Both the position numbers and the translations under genes were made by a program. The notes below the pieces were generated by a model. The model worked only from the letters and a program-made list of their open reading frames with translations, was not told the DNA's origin and made no database searches. Source: Temnopleurus reevesii (taxonomy: Eukaryota > Echinodermata > Echinoidea > Temnopleuroida > Temnopleuridae). From it: a stretch of 64,000 nt of DNA. Below, in pieces: positions 63,658-64,000 of this stretch. The stretch is from NCBI GenBank assembly GCA_036244855.1, contig BQKZ01000005.1:162343-226342 (forward strand), written 5' to 3'. How positions within the stretch are numbered: position 1 is the stretch's first letter; every line of letters starts with the position of its first letter.

Positions 63658-63699
63658 GCAATGATGATGTTGATGATAATAATGATGATGAAGATGATC
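63450..63699. repeat. Long GAT/ATC trinucleotide microsatellite
   Basis: About 250 bases of GATGAT with scattered AACTTGAT, GAGGAT and GACGAC interruptions, in the ADI1 intron upstream of the exon at 63305-63424. All frames are open (poly-Met, poly-Ser or poly-His), which is an artefact of the repeat. Confidence 0.95.
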
Positions 63700-64000
63700 T
63701 ATTGCAGGCCTGCATTCAGGGATTTCACTATATAGGCCCAAACAACTTGGAATTTTAAGGCCCAGCGCCCCGGTCTCGTGAAGTGTATAGGGGTAGGGCA
63801 CGTTCATCATTTTCTAATGCAGTAGCATTTTCAACATTATTATCCTAATAATTATTGCTAATTGTATAATATATTTTCCCTATCATCATCACCATCAATA
63901 ATTATGGTCAGTATTTTCTTTTAGTGAAAAGTGTCGAAACGTCATGAATTAGGGAATGTTTTGTATATCTCCTTTCTTTTGTTGAGGGGGGGGGGGGGGG

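Noticed and set aside
63281..63810. Long open frames of poly-Ser, poly-His and poly-Met.
   Set aside because: Pure by-products of the GAT microsatellite. Only the short ADI1 exon at 63305-63424 inside one of them is real.
63721..63810. MMNVPYPYTLHETG frame as the first exon of ADI1.
   Set aside because: It does not resemble the known ADI1 N-terminus and no phase-0 donor connects it sensibly to 63424.

Overview
This window reads as animal nuclear DNA. Genes are split into short exons with GT-AG introns, coding density is low, the DNA is AT-rich, and many small repeats are scattered through it. The repeats (tRNA-derived SINEs with ATT-rich tails, short foldback and terminal-inverted-repeat elements, a decayed non-LTR retrotransposon) together with the protein divergence suggest an echinoderm, most likely a sea urchin. 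That is an inference from style and not a database result. Single N characters at 52081, 53736 and 57201 look like scaffold joins.

Layout: (1) 17-12418, plus strand: 17 exons of an alanyl-tRNA synthetase closest to the mitochondrial type (AARS2), 5' end outside the window. Exon 4 carries an in-frame TGA, and a decayed duplicate of exon 4 follows it. (2) 12419-21392: long spacer holding a SINE and several inverted-repeat elements, one nested in another. (3) 21393-28546, minus strand: exons 2-10 of the ER chaperone DNAJB11/ERdj3. Its signal-peptide exon is not identified with confidence. (4) 28600-31660: intron 1/promoter area with a CG-rich stretch and a 1.0-kb near-perfect palindrome (arms about 439 bp, spacer 144 bp). 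(5) 32464-41246 and 45727-58740, plus strand: two tandem nine-exon paraoxonase-family genes that keep the calcium ligands and the disulfide cysteines but lack both catalytic histidines of human PON1. (6) 52082-57884: the second paraoxonase gene is interrupted by repeated sequence. Exons 7 and 8 appear twice and a SINE-rich intron segment appears twice, once with and once without a 1-kb retrotransposon. This fits two haplotypes joined end to end at the Ns. (7) 61721-63424, minus strand: the last three exons of acireductone dioxygenase (ADI1), its 5' end beyond the window.

The genes do not form a pathway. They are unrelated housekeeping or enzymatic genes (mitochondrial translation, ER folding, lactonase-like proteins, methionine salvage) sharing a chromosome region. 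The only clear local relationship is the tandem duplication of the paraoxonase genes. I saw no rRNA genes, intact tRNA genes or CRISPR arrays.
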